NCBI GenBank assembly: GCA_050010115.1
Contig: JBEKLQ010000014.1
Span: 1-56,954, forward strand
Length of the DNA: 56,954 nt
Source of the DNA: JAKACA01 sp050010115
Lineage (GTDB): Bacteria; Actinomycetota; Acidimicrobiia; Acidimicrobiales; Bog-793
Direction: 5' to 3'
Shown here: positions 1 to 6,624 of the stretch, one piece after another
Layout of the letters: every line of letters starts with the position of its first letter
Position numbering within the stretch: position 1 is the stretch's first letter
The notes under the pieces: generated by a model
What the model was told of the DNA's origin: nothing
Database searches by the model: none
Seen by the model: only the letters and a program-made list of their open reading frames with translations
Position numbers and translations under genes: made by a program

Positions 1-114
1 GACTCCATCGGGACGATCGGCATCCTCGGCCCGACCCGGATGGACTACCCGCAGGCGCTTGCCGCCGTGGCGATCGTGGGGCAGCGCCTCTCCCGCGAGT
101 TGCAGCGAGGTTGA
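1..114 (+). CDS. hrcA: HrcA heat-shock repressor, C-terminal end (partial)
   Basis: The first 37 codons of the window are open and end at TGA 112-114. They encode the typical HrcA tail: an IGILGPTRMDY block followed by an amphipathic helix ending RLSRELQRG. HrcA represses class I heat-shock genes by binding CIRCE operators. The rest of the gene lies before the window, so no domain beyond the C-terminal effector part can be judged. It sits 55 bp upstream of dnaJ, the usual hrcA-dnaJ order in Actinobacteria. Identification rests on a short but characteristic motif plus this neighbourhood. Confidence 0.85.
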   Translation, partial: DSIGTIGILGPTRMDYPQALAAVAIVGQRLSRELQRG

Positions 115-169
115 CGGACATGTCCGGGTGCTCCGACGTGCGCGCGCGGCGCCTACCCCCTGGCACGCG

Positions 170-1300
170 ATGACGGCCGACTACTACGACCTCCTCGGCG
201 TGGAGCGGAGTGCCAGCGACGACGAGCTGAAGCGCGCCTACCGAGCGCTCGCCCGCGAGTTGCACCCGGACGCCAGCGGCGGCGATGCCGCGTCCGAATC
301 TCGGTTCAAGGAAGTGACGCTCGCTTACGAGACGCTCCGCGACCCCGAACGGCGGCGCCGGTACGACATGTTCGGTCCTGAAGGTGTCCGGGGGTCGGGA
401 GCAGGGGGCAACGCCGACCCCTTCGGATTCGCGGCCACGAACCTCGGCGACTTCTTCGACGCCTTCTTCGGCGGAGGCGGCGGCGGGGGCGCCGGCTCGG
501 GACGGCCTGCGGCTCGCCAAGGCGCCAATGTCGAGGTCATTGTCGACGTCACGTTGCACGAGGCAGCATTCGGCATCACCAAGGACGTCTCGATCACCAC
601 ACCGGTCACCTGCCGCTCCTGCTCGGGATCCGGCGCACGACCCGGCACCACGCCGTCGAGCTGCCCGGACTGCCGGGGGGCAGGGCAGGTACAGCGTGTA
701 CGGCAGTCGTTCCTCGGTCAGATGGTCACGGCGATGCCGTGTGGCCGGTGCCAGGGAACGGGCGAGATCGTGGCGTCTCCGTGCCCGGACTGTCGTGGTC
801 AGGGACGCCGGAACGAGGATCGCACGCTCAGCGTCAACGTGCCGGCCGGCGTGGATACCGGTTCGACGCTGAGGGTTCCCGGCAGCGGAGCCGCCGCGCT
901 GCGGGGCGGGCTTGCCGGCGATCTGTATGTCCACCTCCGGGTCGCCGGCGACGAGCGTTTCGAGCGATCCGGTGACGACCTCATGACGACGCTGCACGTG
1001 TCGTTCACCCAGGCTGCCCTCGGCACGAGCGTGGACGTCGACACCCTCGATGGCGTGTCCCGCATCGACGTGGCAGCCGGTACACAGTCCGGCAAGGTGA
1101 TACGGCTCGCCAGCCTCGGCATGTCCCACCTGCGAGGCCGCGGACGCGGCGACCTTCTCGTGGAGGTGATCGTCGACACGCCGACGAAGCTGTCCAAGGA
1201 GGAGGACGAACTGCTGCGCCACCTCGCCGAGCTCCGGAGCGAGGAAGTGGCGCCGCATGAGCACGGCCTTTTCTCCCGGCTGCGATCTCGCGCCAACTGA
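170..1300 (+). CDS. dnaJ: Chaperone DnaJ (type I, Hsp40)
   Basis: Cytosolic co-chaperone that delivers unfolded clients to DnaK and stimulates its ATPase; 376 aa. The J domain starts TADYYDLLGVERS and carries the HPD tripeptide (AREL-HPD). A Gly/Phe-rich linker with a poly-Gly run follows (about residues 80-120). The zinc domain has all four CxxCxGxG units: CRSCSGSG, CPDCRGAG, CGRCQGTG and CPDCRGQG. The substrate-binding C-terminal domains are intact. The reading frame is open further upstream, but ATG 170 puts the J domain at the N-terminus as in the family. It follows hrcA and precedes rsmE by 14 bp. Confidence 0.97.
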   Translation: MTADYYDLLGVERSASDDELKRAYRALARELHPDASGGDAASESRFKEVTLAYETLRDPERRRRYDMFGPEGVRGSGAGGNADPFGFAATNLGDFFDAFFGGGGGGGAGSGRPAARQGANVEVIVDVTLHEAAFGITKDVSITTPVTCRSCSGSGARPGTTPSSCPDCRGAGQVQRVRQSFLGQMVTAMPCGRCQGTGEIVASPCPDCRGQGRRNEDRTLSVNVPAGVDTGSTLRVPGSGAAALRGGLAGDLYVHLRVAGDERFERSGDDLMTTLHVSFTQAALGTSVDVDTLDGVSRIDVAAGTQSGKVIRLASLGMSHLRGRGRGDLLVEVIVDTPTKLSKEEDELLRHLAELRSEEVAPHEHGLFSRLRSRAN

Positions 1301-1314
1301 ACCGGCCGCCGAGC

Positions 1315-2202
1315 ATGCGGCCGCCTGATCCCGCCGGCACCGGCGCCAGCTCGGTCGAGGGAGGATCCGAGCTGCTCCGGGCAGCTGCTGCGCTCGTCTA
1401 CGTGAGCGATCTCGAGGCGCCTGCGCCCGATCCGGACGATGTTCATCACCTGTCGGCCGTGCTGCGCCTCCGGCAGGGAGAGCTCGTCATCGCCTCGGAT
1501 GGCGTCGGCGGCTGGCGGGGGTGCCGTGTCCGCGCGCCTGGGCCTGGCGCCGCCGGGAGCACGGGACCTGCCGGCGGGGGCACGGGCGGCGGCTCGGACG
1601 CTCGAGATGGGCGGAGCCGCCACGGCCGCCACCGGTCACCGGCCATCGTCCTCGAGCCGGATACCGAGGTGACGCAGGTGCCGCGGGTCGGCCCCGAGAT
1701 CACGGTGGGCGCCTCGCTGGCCAAAGGCGACCGGACCGAGTGGGCAGTCACGAAGCTGTCCGAGCTCGGGGTCGACCGGATCATGCCGCTCATCTGCGAG
1801 CGCACCGCCGCCGGGGCACCGCGCGCAGGCCGGCTGCAGCGGATCGCCCGGGAGGCGTCGATGCAGGCCCGGCGGCTCTGGCTTCCGGAGATCTACGACC
1901 CGGTCACGTTCGCCGAGGCGCTGGCGATTCTCCAGATCTCCGCGGCGGCGGCAGGCTCACCTCGCCCGGCGAGCTTCCCGGGCTGCATCGCGATAGCCGA
2001 ACCAGGAGGGGCACCCCCCTCTCTCGCCACACCCGTCGTGCTGGTCGGCCCCGAGGGTGGTTGGTCACCGGCCGAGCTGGCCCTTGGGCTCCCGCAGGTC
2101 TGTCTCGGCCCCACGATCCTCCGGATCGAGACCGCCGCCGTCGTTGCGGGCACGCTGCTCACAGCGCTTCGGTCGGGGACCGTGGCCACCACCGGCAGGT
2201 AG
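1315..2202 (+). CDS. rsmE: 16S rRNA m3U1498 methyltransferase RsmE
   Basis: SPOUT-class, SAM-dependent enzyme that methylates U1498 of 16S rRNA; 295 aa. The C-terminal knot is clear: KGDRTEWAVTKLSELGVDRI, then VGPEGGWSPAE, and a closing LRIETAAVVAGTLL. The N-terminal PUA-like part contains DDVHHLSAVLRL. Between them (about residues 72-110) is a Gly/Arg-rich low-complexity insertion (GGGTGGGS followed by RHGRHRS) that makes the protein longer than the usual 240-250 aa. It lies directly behind dnaJ, its normal neighbour in many bacteria. The start ATG 1315 has only a weak ribosome-binding site. Confidence 0.93.
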   Translation: MRPPDPAGTGASSVEGGSELLRAAAALVYVSDLEAPAPDPDDVHHLSAVLRLRQGELVIASDGVGGWRGCRVRAPGPGAAGSTGPAGGGTGGGSDARDGRSRHGRHRSPAIVLEPDTEVTQVPRVGPEITVGASLAKGDRTEWAVTKLSELGVDRIMPLICERTAAGAPRAGRLQRIAREASMQARRLWLPEIYDPVTFAEALAILQISAAAAGSPRPASFPGCIAIAEPGGAPPSLATPVVLVGPEGGWSPAELALGLPQVCLGPTILRIETAAVVAGTLLTALRSGTVATTGR

Positions 2203-2526
2203 CACCGCGAACTCGGCTTGGTCACTAGCGTGGTCGGTGATCGACTGTGGCCAAAGTGGGCCGAGTACGGAGGATGGGTGACCGAGCTCGACGCTCTGAG
2301 CATGCCGGAGCGGCGATGCGCGGTGTCCGGATGGCGACGGTGCCAACGGGAAAGCCACGGGGGATTTGCCGCTTGCGGTGGCCAATGGTCTACGGAGAGT
2401 GGTAACATTGACCGCGTTACGTGGTGATTCCAGTGCAGCGAGCGTGGGAACCGCGTCTCAGCCGTGCGAGGGAGACGGCTGCGCCAACTGAATGTATACC
2501 GTGACCGGGCCGTTTCCAGGGGACAA
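2203..2526 (+). other. Intergenic region upstream of bldD
   Basis: No convincing gene is seen in these 324 bases; the short open frames have no recognisable product. It probably holds the bldD control region. A TAGCGT -10-like hexamer lies at 2226-2231 and an inverted repeat at 2402-2420. The ribosome-binding site CAGGGGAC is immediately before ATG 2527, so unlike several neighbours bldD appears to have a leader. Confidence 0.5.
2402..2420. promoter_or_regulatory. GTAAC-N9-GTTAC inverted repeat upstream of bldD
   Basis: Perfect 5-bp arms (GTAAC 2402-2406, GTTAC 2416-2420) flank nine bases about 107 bp before the bldD start. Its position and symmetry suit an operator, possibly for autoregulation, which is known for Streptomyces bldD. 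It does not match the Streptomyces BldD box well, so the assignment is tentative. Confidence 0.3.
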
Positions 2527-3108
2527 ATGCAACACGGGACAGCAAGACACGCCATCGGCGATCTGACGGACGAGGATACAGCTCGTTACGCCCAGGCGGT
2601 GGGGCTCCGCCTGCGGGCCGTGCGCCGGCAGAAGCGGCTGTCACTTCAAGCCGTCGAGCGGGACTCAGGCGAGGAGTTCAAAGCCTCGGTCCTCGGTGCC
2701 TACGAACGCGGAGAGCGCACCATCTCGGTTCCGCGGCTCCAGCGCCTCGCCCAGATCTACGCCGTCCCGGTCGATCAACTCCTCCCCGCTGACCTGTCGC
2801 AGCTCGGGCGTGCCTCGGGGAACCAGAACGGTGGTCGTGGCGTTTCCGGATCGGAGCGCCCTGTCCGTAAGATGACGATCGACCTTGGTCGCCTCAACGA
2901 CGGTTCCGGTCCGGAACGGGACCTCCTGCGTCACTTTCTCGCGTCGGTGCAGCTGCAGCGGCAGGACTTCAACGGCAAGGTCATCACGATCAGAGAAACA
3001 GATCTGCGCGTGATGGCCTCAATGTTCGGCCGTAGCAACGAAGCCCTGATCGCCAGGCTCGACGAGCTGGGTTTCCTCAAGTCCCCTCCGTCGAACGGCA
3101 AGCCCTGA
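2527..3108 (+). CDS. bldD: BldD-family developmental regulator with c-di-GMP motif
   Basis: DNA-binding regulator of 193 aa. An XRE-type helix-turn-helix spans about residues 18-88 (VGLRLRAVRRQKRLSLQAVE, then GAYERGERTISVPRLQRLA). The C-terminal domain has KMTIDLGRL and the motif R145-Q-D147, eight residues, then R156-E-T-D159. That is the RxD-X8-RxxD signature by which Streptomyces BldD binds tetrameric cyclic-di-GMP and dimerises on DNA. This two-domain architecture is known from Actinobacteria. ATG 2527 is chosen because AGGGG lies just upstream and it fits the family N-terminus. The stop TGA overlaps a CTG that may start hemW. Its targets in this organism are unknown. Confidence 0.9.
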   Translation: MQHGTARHAIGDLTDEDTARYAQAVGLRLRAVRRQKRLSLQAVERDSGEEFKASVLGAYERGERTISVPRLQRLAQIYAVPVDQLLPADLSQLGRASGNQNGGRGVSGSERPVRKMTIDLGRLNDGSGPERDLLRHFLASVQLQRQDFNGKVITIRETDLRVMASMFGRSNEALIARLDELGFLKSPPSNGKP

Positions 3109-4316
3109 CCGTCCCGAGCGATCGCGATCCGGACGCAGGCGGCACCGGGTTAGCTGCAGCAGGGCTGGGCGTCTACGTCCACATCCCGTTCTGCGCGAGC
3201 CGCTGCGACTACTGCGCGTTCGCCACGTGGACCGACCGCCATCACTTGGCGGGCGCCTACGTGGATGCCTGCTTGCAGGAGTACGCCACCGCGCGAAGCG
3301 ACGGCCTCGGCGTAGCGGCCACCGTCTTCCTCGGAGGCGGGACTCCCAGCCAACTCCCGCCCATCGACCTCGTCCGCCTCGTCGGCGCCATAGCCGTCGA
3401 CCCCGACGGCGAGGTGACCGTCGAGGCCAACCCCGAGGACGTCACCGACGGGTGGCTCGGCGCCTGCCTGGAAGCTGGCGTGAACCGCATCTCGCTCGGC
3501 GTGCAGTCGCTCGATCCTCAGGTCCTCGTGGGCCTCGGGCGCCGGCATGACCCCGAAGCCGTCGCCGTGGCCGTGACACGGATCGGCGATGCCGGCATTC
3601 CGCGATGCAGCGTGGACCTGATCTACGGCGGCGCCGGCGAGACCGACGAGAGCTGGCTGGCGACAATCGACGGCGTGCTCGCCCTCGAGCCGCGGCCCGG
3701 CCATGTCAGCGCGTACGCGCTCACGGTCGAGCCAGGCACGCCACTCGCCGGAGACACCGCTCGCCATCCCGACGACGACGCCCAGGCAGCCCGCTACGAG
3801 ATGCTGGACGCGGCGCTGTCGAGCGCCGGGTACCGCTGGTACGAGATCTCGAACTGGTCGTTGCCCGGCGAGGAGTCGCGTCACAACCTCAACTACTGGA
3901 TGCAGGGCGACTACCGGGGCATCGGTTGTGCTGCTCACAGCCACGACAGCGGGCGCCGCTGGTGGAATGTCCGGACGCCCGAGCGGTACATCGCGGCGGT
4001 CACGGCAGGCCGGTCCCCCGAGTCCGCCGCCGAGACGCTGCCCGAGGCCCACCGCCGTCTCGAAGCGCTCGAGCTCTCACTTCGGACCCGTCTCGGGGTA
4101 CCCGCTCGAGTCCTCTCGGATGCCATTGCCACCGAACCGGCGCTGTCCGACCTGGTGTCGATCGACCCCGGCAGCGGACGGGCTGTGCTCACGTTGAGCG
4201 GGCGCCTCCTCGCGAACGAGATCGCGTGCCGCCTACAGCCAGATGAGCCGAAAGTCATCGAGATGAACAGGACTCGGCTACTATCATCGGCATGGCAGAG
4301 CCGATCACCTGGATGA
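3105..4316 (+). CDS. hemW: HemW-like radical SAM heme chaperone; non-canonical start
   Basis: Radical SAM protein of the HemW (formerly HemN-like) group, a cytosolic heme chaperone. The N-terminal block GVYVHIPFCASRCDYCAF carries the CxxxCxxC [4Fe-4S] ligands, followed by VFLGGGTPSQLP and EANPEDVTDGWL, all typical. The frame contains no ATG, GTG or TTG before this block back to a TAG at 3033-3035; the first normal start, TTG 3246, lies after the cluster ligands. CTG 3105, whose last two bases begin the bldD stop codon (cCTGAcc), is the best candidate, with CTG 3165 as the alternative. The product would be about 400 aa. The 3' end overlaps the next gene by 25 bp. Function is firm, the start uncertain. 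Confidence 0.82.
   Translation: MTVPSDRDPDAGGTGLAAAGLGVYVHIPFCASRCDYCAFATWTDRHHLAGAYVDACLQEYATARSDGLGVAATVFLGGGTPSQLPPIDLVRLVGAIAVDPDGEVTVEANPEDVTDGWLGACLEAGVNRISLGVQSLDPQVLVGLGRRHDPEAVAVAVTRIGDAGIPRCSVDLIYGGAGETDESWLATIDGVLALEPRPGHVSAYALTVEPGTPLAGDTARHPDDDAQAARYEMLDAALSSAGYRWYEISNWSLPGEESRHNLNYWMQGDYRGIGCAAHSHDSGRRWWNVRTPERYIAAVTAGRSPESAAETLPEAHRRLEALELSLRTRLGVPARVLSDAIATEPALSDLVSIDPGSGRAVLTLSGRLLANEIACRLQPDEPKVIEMNRTRLLSSAWQSRSPG
4279..4284 (+). promoter_or_regulatory. -10 hexamer TACTAT, leaderless-type
   Basis: TACTAT lies 7 bases before ATG 4292, inside the hemW 3' end. This TANNNT-N7-ATG spacing would place the transcript start at the start codon, as is common in Actinobacteria. No good -35 box is visible. 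Confidence 0.4.
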
Positions 4317-4519
4317 GCACACCAGCGGTGGCAGATTTCCTGGGTGTGAACACGCGCACCGTCTACCGCCTCATCGACGAGGGCGACCTGCCCGCCTATA
4401 AGTTCGGCCGGGTCATCCGCCTGCAGGAAGCAGACGTGCTGGCGTTCGTCGAGAAGAGTCGGATCGCTCCGGGCAGCCTCGAGCACCTCTACCCCGAGCC
4501 CGTGCGCTCGGAGAGTTGA
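4292..4519 (+). CDS. Small excisionase/MerR-type helix-turn-helix protein
   Basis: 75 aa, essentially one winged-helix DNA-binding domain of the HTH_17/excisionase kind: STPAVADFLGVNTRTVYRLIDEG (helices 1-2), YKFGRVIRLQEADVLAFVEK (wing and last helix). A short tail ending LYPEPVRSES follows. Such single-domain proteins act as Xis-like recombination factors or, as with Streptomyces BldC, as developmental regulators. There is no integrase nearby, so a regulatory role is more likely than excision. It overlaps the end of hemW but appears to have its own -10 box. Confidence 0.8.
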   Translation: MAEPITWMSTPAVADFLGVNTRTVYRLIDEGDLPAYKFGRVIRLQEADVLAFVEKSRIAPGSLEHLYPEPVRSES

Positions 4520-4614
4520 CCACCGGTCTGGCTCGGGCCATCGAGCTCCGGTTGGGACTGCCGGCTGCCGATCGCCGCTGCCACGCCAGCAGCGCTGACG
4601 AAGGGACCTTCACC

Positions 4615-4959
4615 ATGGCCAATTGCCTGTTCTGCTCGATCGTCGCGGGCGACATCGCCTCGACGCCGGTACTTTCGACCGAGCTCGCCTACGCGTTCGA
4701 GGACATCAACCCGGCAGCTCCCGTCCACGTGTTGGTCGTGCCCCGTGAGCACATCACCGATGCCGCTGCGTTGCTGCCCGATCACGGGGAGGCCCTCTCG
4801 GCGGTGCTGCAGGCCGCCCAGCAAGCGGCAGTGATGAAAGGGATCGCCCACAGCGGCTACCGGCTCGTGTTCAACGTCGGCGAGGACTCCGGCAACAGCG
4901 TCCCGCACCTCCACCTGCACGTGTTGGGTGGCCGCTCGATGGCGTGGCCTCCAGGGTGA
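4615..4959 (+). CDS. HIT family nucleotide-binding hydrolase
   Basis: 114 aa histidine-triad protein. It starts MANCLFCSIVAGDI, has the LVVPREHI segment, and ends with the triad HLHLHVLGG, in which the central His is the nucleophile for hydrolysis of nucleoside phosphoramidates (Hint/HinT branch). The frame is open upstream but ATG 4615 matches the family N-terminus exactly. The two Cys near the start fit the zinc site often seen in bacterial HIT proteins. It stands 60 bp before phoH. The physiological substrate cannot be read from sequence. Confidence 0.92.
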   Translation: MANCLFCSIVAGDIASTPVLSTELAYAFEDINPAAPVHVLVVPREHITDAAALLPDHGEALSAVLQAAQQAAVMKGIAHSGYRLVFNVGEDSGNSVPHLHLHVLGGRSMAWPPG

Positions 4960-5010
4960 GCGGTCGGACACAACTACGGCCAGCCGGTGAGCTGAGCCGG
5001 GTCGCGTGCC

Positions 5011-5015
5011 GGAGG
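5011..5015 (+). promoter_or_regulatory. Ribosome-binding site GGAGG deciding the phoH start
   Basis: GGAGG is followed by four bases and then GTG 5020, supporting this GTG as the phoH start over later candidates. Confidence 0.6.
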
Positions 5016-5019
5016 ACGC

Positions 5020-6075
5020 GTGGCTGGTAGCCTCGCTGACGATCACAGAGTGTCCTCGTCCCAGACCAAGATCCTCGTCCCCGGCAACCACCTCATGGTG
5101 GGCCTGCTCGGCCACCAGGACGAGTTGTTGCGGGCTGTCGAGCGAGCCTTCAGCGACACGGCCATCCATGTCCGCGGCAATGAGATCAACGTCGAAGGGC
5201 CCGAAGCCGAACGAGTCGCCCGCCTGTTCTCCGAACTGGTGTCCCTGCTCGAGCAGGGGCACTTCGTGGACGAGGCGAACATCGGCCGGACGATCGACAT
5301 GGTGAAAGAAGACTTGCGCCCTTCAGAGGTGCTCACGACCGAGGTGGCGCGCTCGCCAAGGGGCAAGCGCGTGCACCCGAAGACAGCCGGGCAGAAGCGG
5401 TACGCGGAAGCGATCACCTCCAACGTCATCACCTTCAGCATCGGGCCCGCCGGGACCGGCAAGTCCTACCTGGCGGTGGCGCTCGCCGTGCAGGCGCTGC
5501 AGGCCAAGGAGGTGAGCCGGATCATCCTGACGAGGCCGGCCGTCGAAGCTGGCGAGCGTCTGGGCTTCCTCCCAGGTGACCTTTTGGCGAAAGTCGACCC
5601 CTACCTGCGACCGCTGTACGACGCCTTGTACGACATGCTCGAGCCCGAAGGTACCCAGCGCCTGATGGAGCGCGGCGCCATCGAAGTGGCTCCCCTCGCC
5701 TACATGCGGGGGCGCACGCTCAACTCGAGCTTCGTGATCCTGGACGAGGCACAGAACACGACGCCTGAGCAGATGAAGATGTTCCTGACGAGGGTGGGCT
5801 TTGGGACCAAGGTCGTCGTGAACGGCGACGCCACCCAGGTCGACATCCCGGGGGGTCGCTCCGGTCTCATCGGGCTGGAGCCTGTGCTCGGGGGTATCGA
5901 GGGCATCGCCTTCGTGCATCTCGGCCATGCCGACGTCGTGCGACACCGGATCGTGCGGGACATCGTGTCCGCCTACGATCGGCATGCCGCCGCCCAGGCC
6001 GGGATCACCTTGGGCGGGACGACCCCAGGCGCGCAGGCAGCGACTCAAGCGGGTCAGATCCCCGACGTGCGCTGA
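5020..6075 (+). CDS. phoH: PhoH-like ATPase
   Basis: 351 aa cytosolic P-loop ATPase of the PhoH/YbeZ family. An N-terminal ligand-binding-like segment (about residues 15-85) precedes the ATPase core with Walker A GPAGTGKS (about residue 142), LTRPAVEAGERLGFLPGD, and Walker B FVILDEAQN. The sensor region NGDATQVDIPGG is intact. YbeZ partners work with YbeY in rRNA maturation and quality control, and ybeY follows 9 bp downstream, as expected. Start GTG 5020 has a clear GGAGG. The 30-residue tail is Ala/Gly/Thr-rich. Confidence 0.95.
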   Translation: MAGSLADDHRVSSSQTKILVPGNHLMVGLLGHQDELLRAVERAFSDTAIHVRGNEINVEGPEAERVARLFSELVSLLEQGHFVDEANIGRTIDMVKEDLRPSEVLTTEVARSPRGKRVHPKTAGQKRYAEAITSNVITFSIGPAGTGKSYLAVALAVQALQAKEVSRIILTRPAVEAGERLGFLPGDLLAKVDPYLRPLYDALYDMLEPEGTQRLMERGAIEVAPLAYMRGRTLNSSFVILDEAQNTTPEQMKMFLTRVGFGTKVVVNGDATQVDIPGGRSGLIGLEPVLGGIEGIAFVHLGHADVVRHRIVRDIVSAYDRHAAAQAGITLGGTTPGAQAATQAGQIPDVR

Positions 6076-6084
6076 GCGTCGACG

Positions 6085-6624
6085 ATGCCTATCGAGGTCT
6101 TCGCGGCCGACGAGCAATCGGATCAACCTGTCGACCTCGGCCGGTGGCGTGAGCTGGCAGAACGGGTGCTCGGCGACCGGGGCCTCGGGGACGATGTCGA
6201 GCTCGCCGTCCTGTTCGTGGACGAGGCGGCGATTGCGTCGCTGAACCGGCGGTTCCTCGGGCACGAGGGACCGACCGACGTGCTCTCGTTCCCGATCGAG
6301 GACGATCTCACGCTCCAGCCGGGCCCGCCGGGGGTGATCTCGCCTCGCGGGAGTGGACCTGGGCGGGGCCTCGAGGACGAGATCGGTGAGACTCCCGGGC
6401 CCGGCATCCCACTCCTGCTCGGAGATGTCGTGATCTGCCCCGCCGTCGCAGCTCACAACGCGTCCGACCATGCCGGCGCCTACTCCGACGAGCTCGCCCT
6501 CCTTCTCGTGCACGGGATCCTGCACCTGCTCGGGATGGATCACGAGGACGAAGACGAAGCGACGGAGATGGAGGCGCTGGAGCAGCTGCTGCTGGATCGC
6601 CACTACCGCCAGGCGGTGCCGTGA
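6085..6624 (+). CDS. ybeY: Endoribonuclease YbeY
   Basis: 179 aa zinc-dependent endoribonuclease for 16S rRNA 3' maturation and ribosome quality control. The zinc motif HGILHLLGMDH (HxxxHxxxxDH) is complete, and LNRRFLGHEGPTDVLSFPIE is the standard upstream block. An insertion of roughly 30 Gly/Pro-rich residues (from about 75) makes it slightly longer than usual. Its stop codon overlaps the GTG start of the corC-like gene (GTGA), so the two are probably co-translated. Confidence 0.95.
   Translation: MPIEVFAADEQSDQPVDLGRWRELAERVLGDRGLGDDVELAVLFVDEAAIASLNRRFLGHEGPTDVLSFPIEDDLTLQPGPPGVISPRGSGPGRGLEDEIGETPGPGIPLLLGDVVICPAVAAHNASDHAGAYSDELALLLVHGILHLLGMDHEDEDEATEMEALEQLLLDRHYRQAVP

Noticed and set aside
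2218..2427. Small open frame of 69 codons before bldD
   Set aside because: No ribosome-binding site, no recognisable product and atypical composition; more likely leader or promoter DNA of bldD.
4292..4519. Excisionase of an integrated element
   Set aside because: There is no integrase, att-like duplication, tRNA or phage gene in the neighbourhood.
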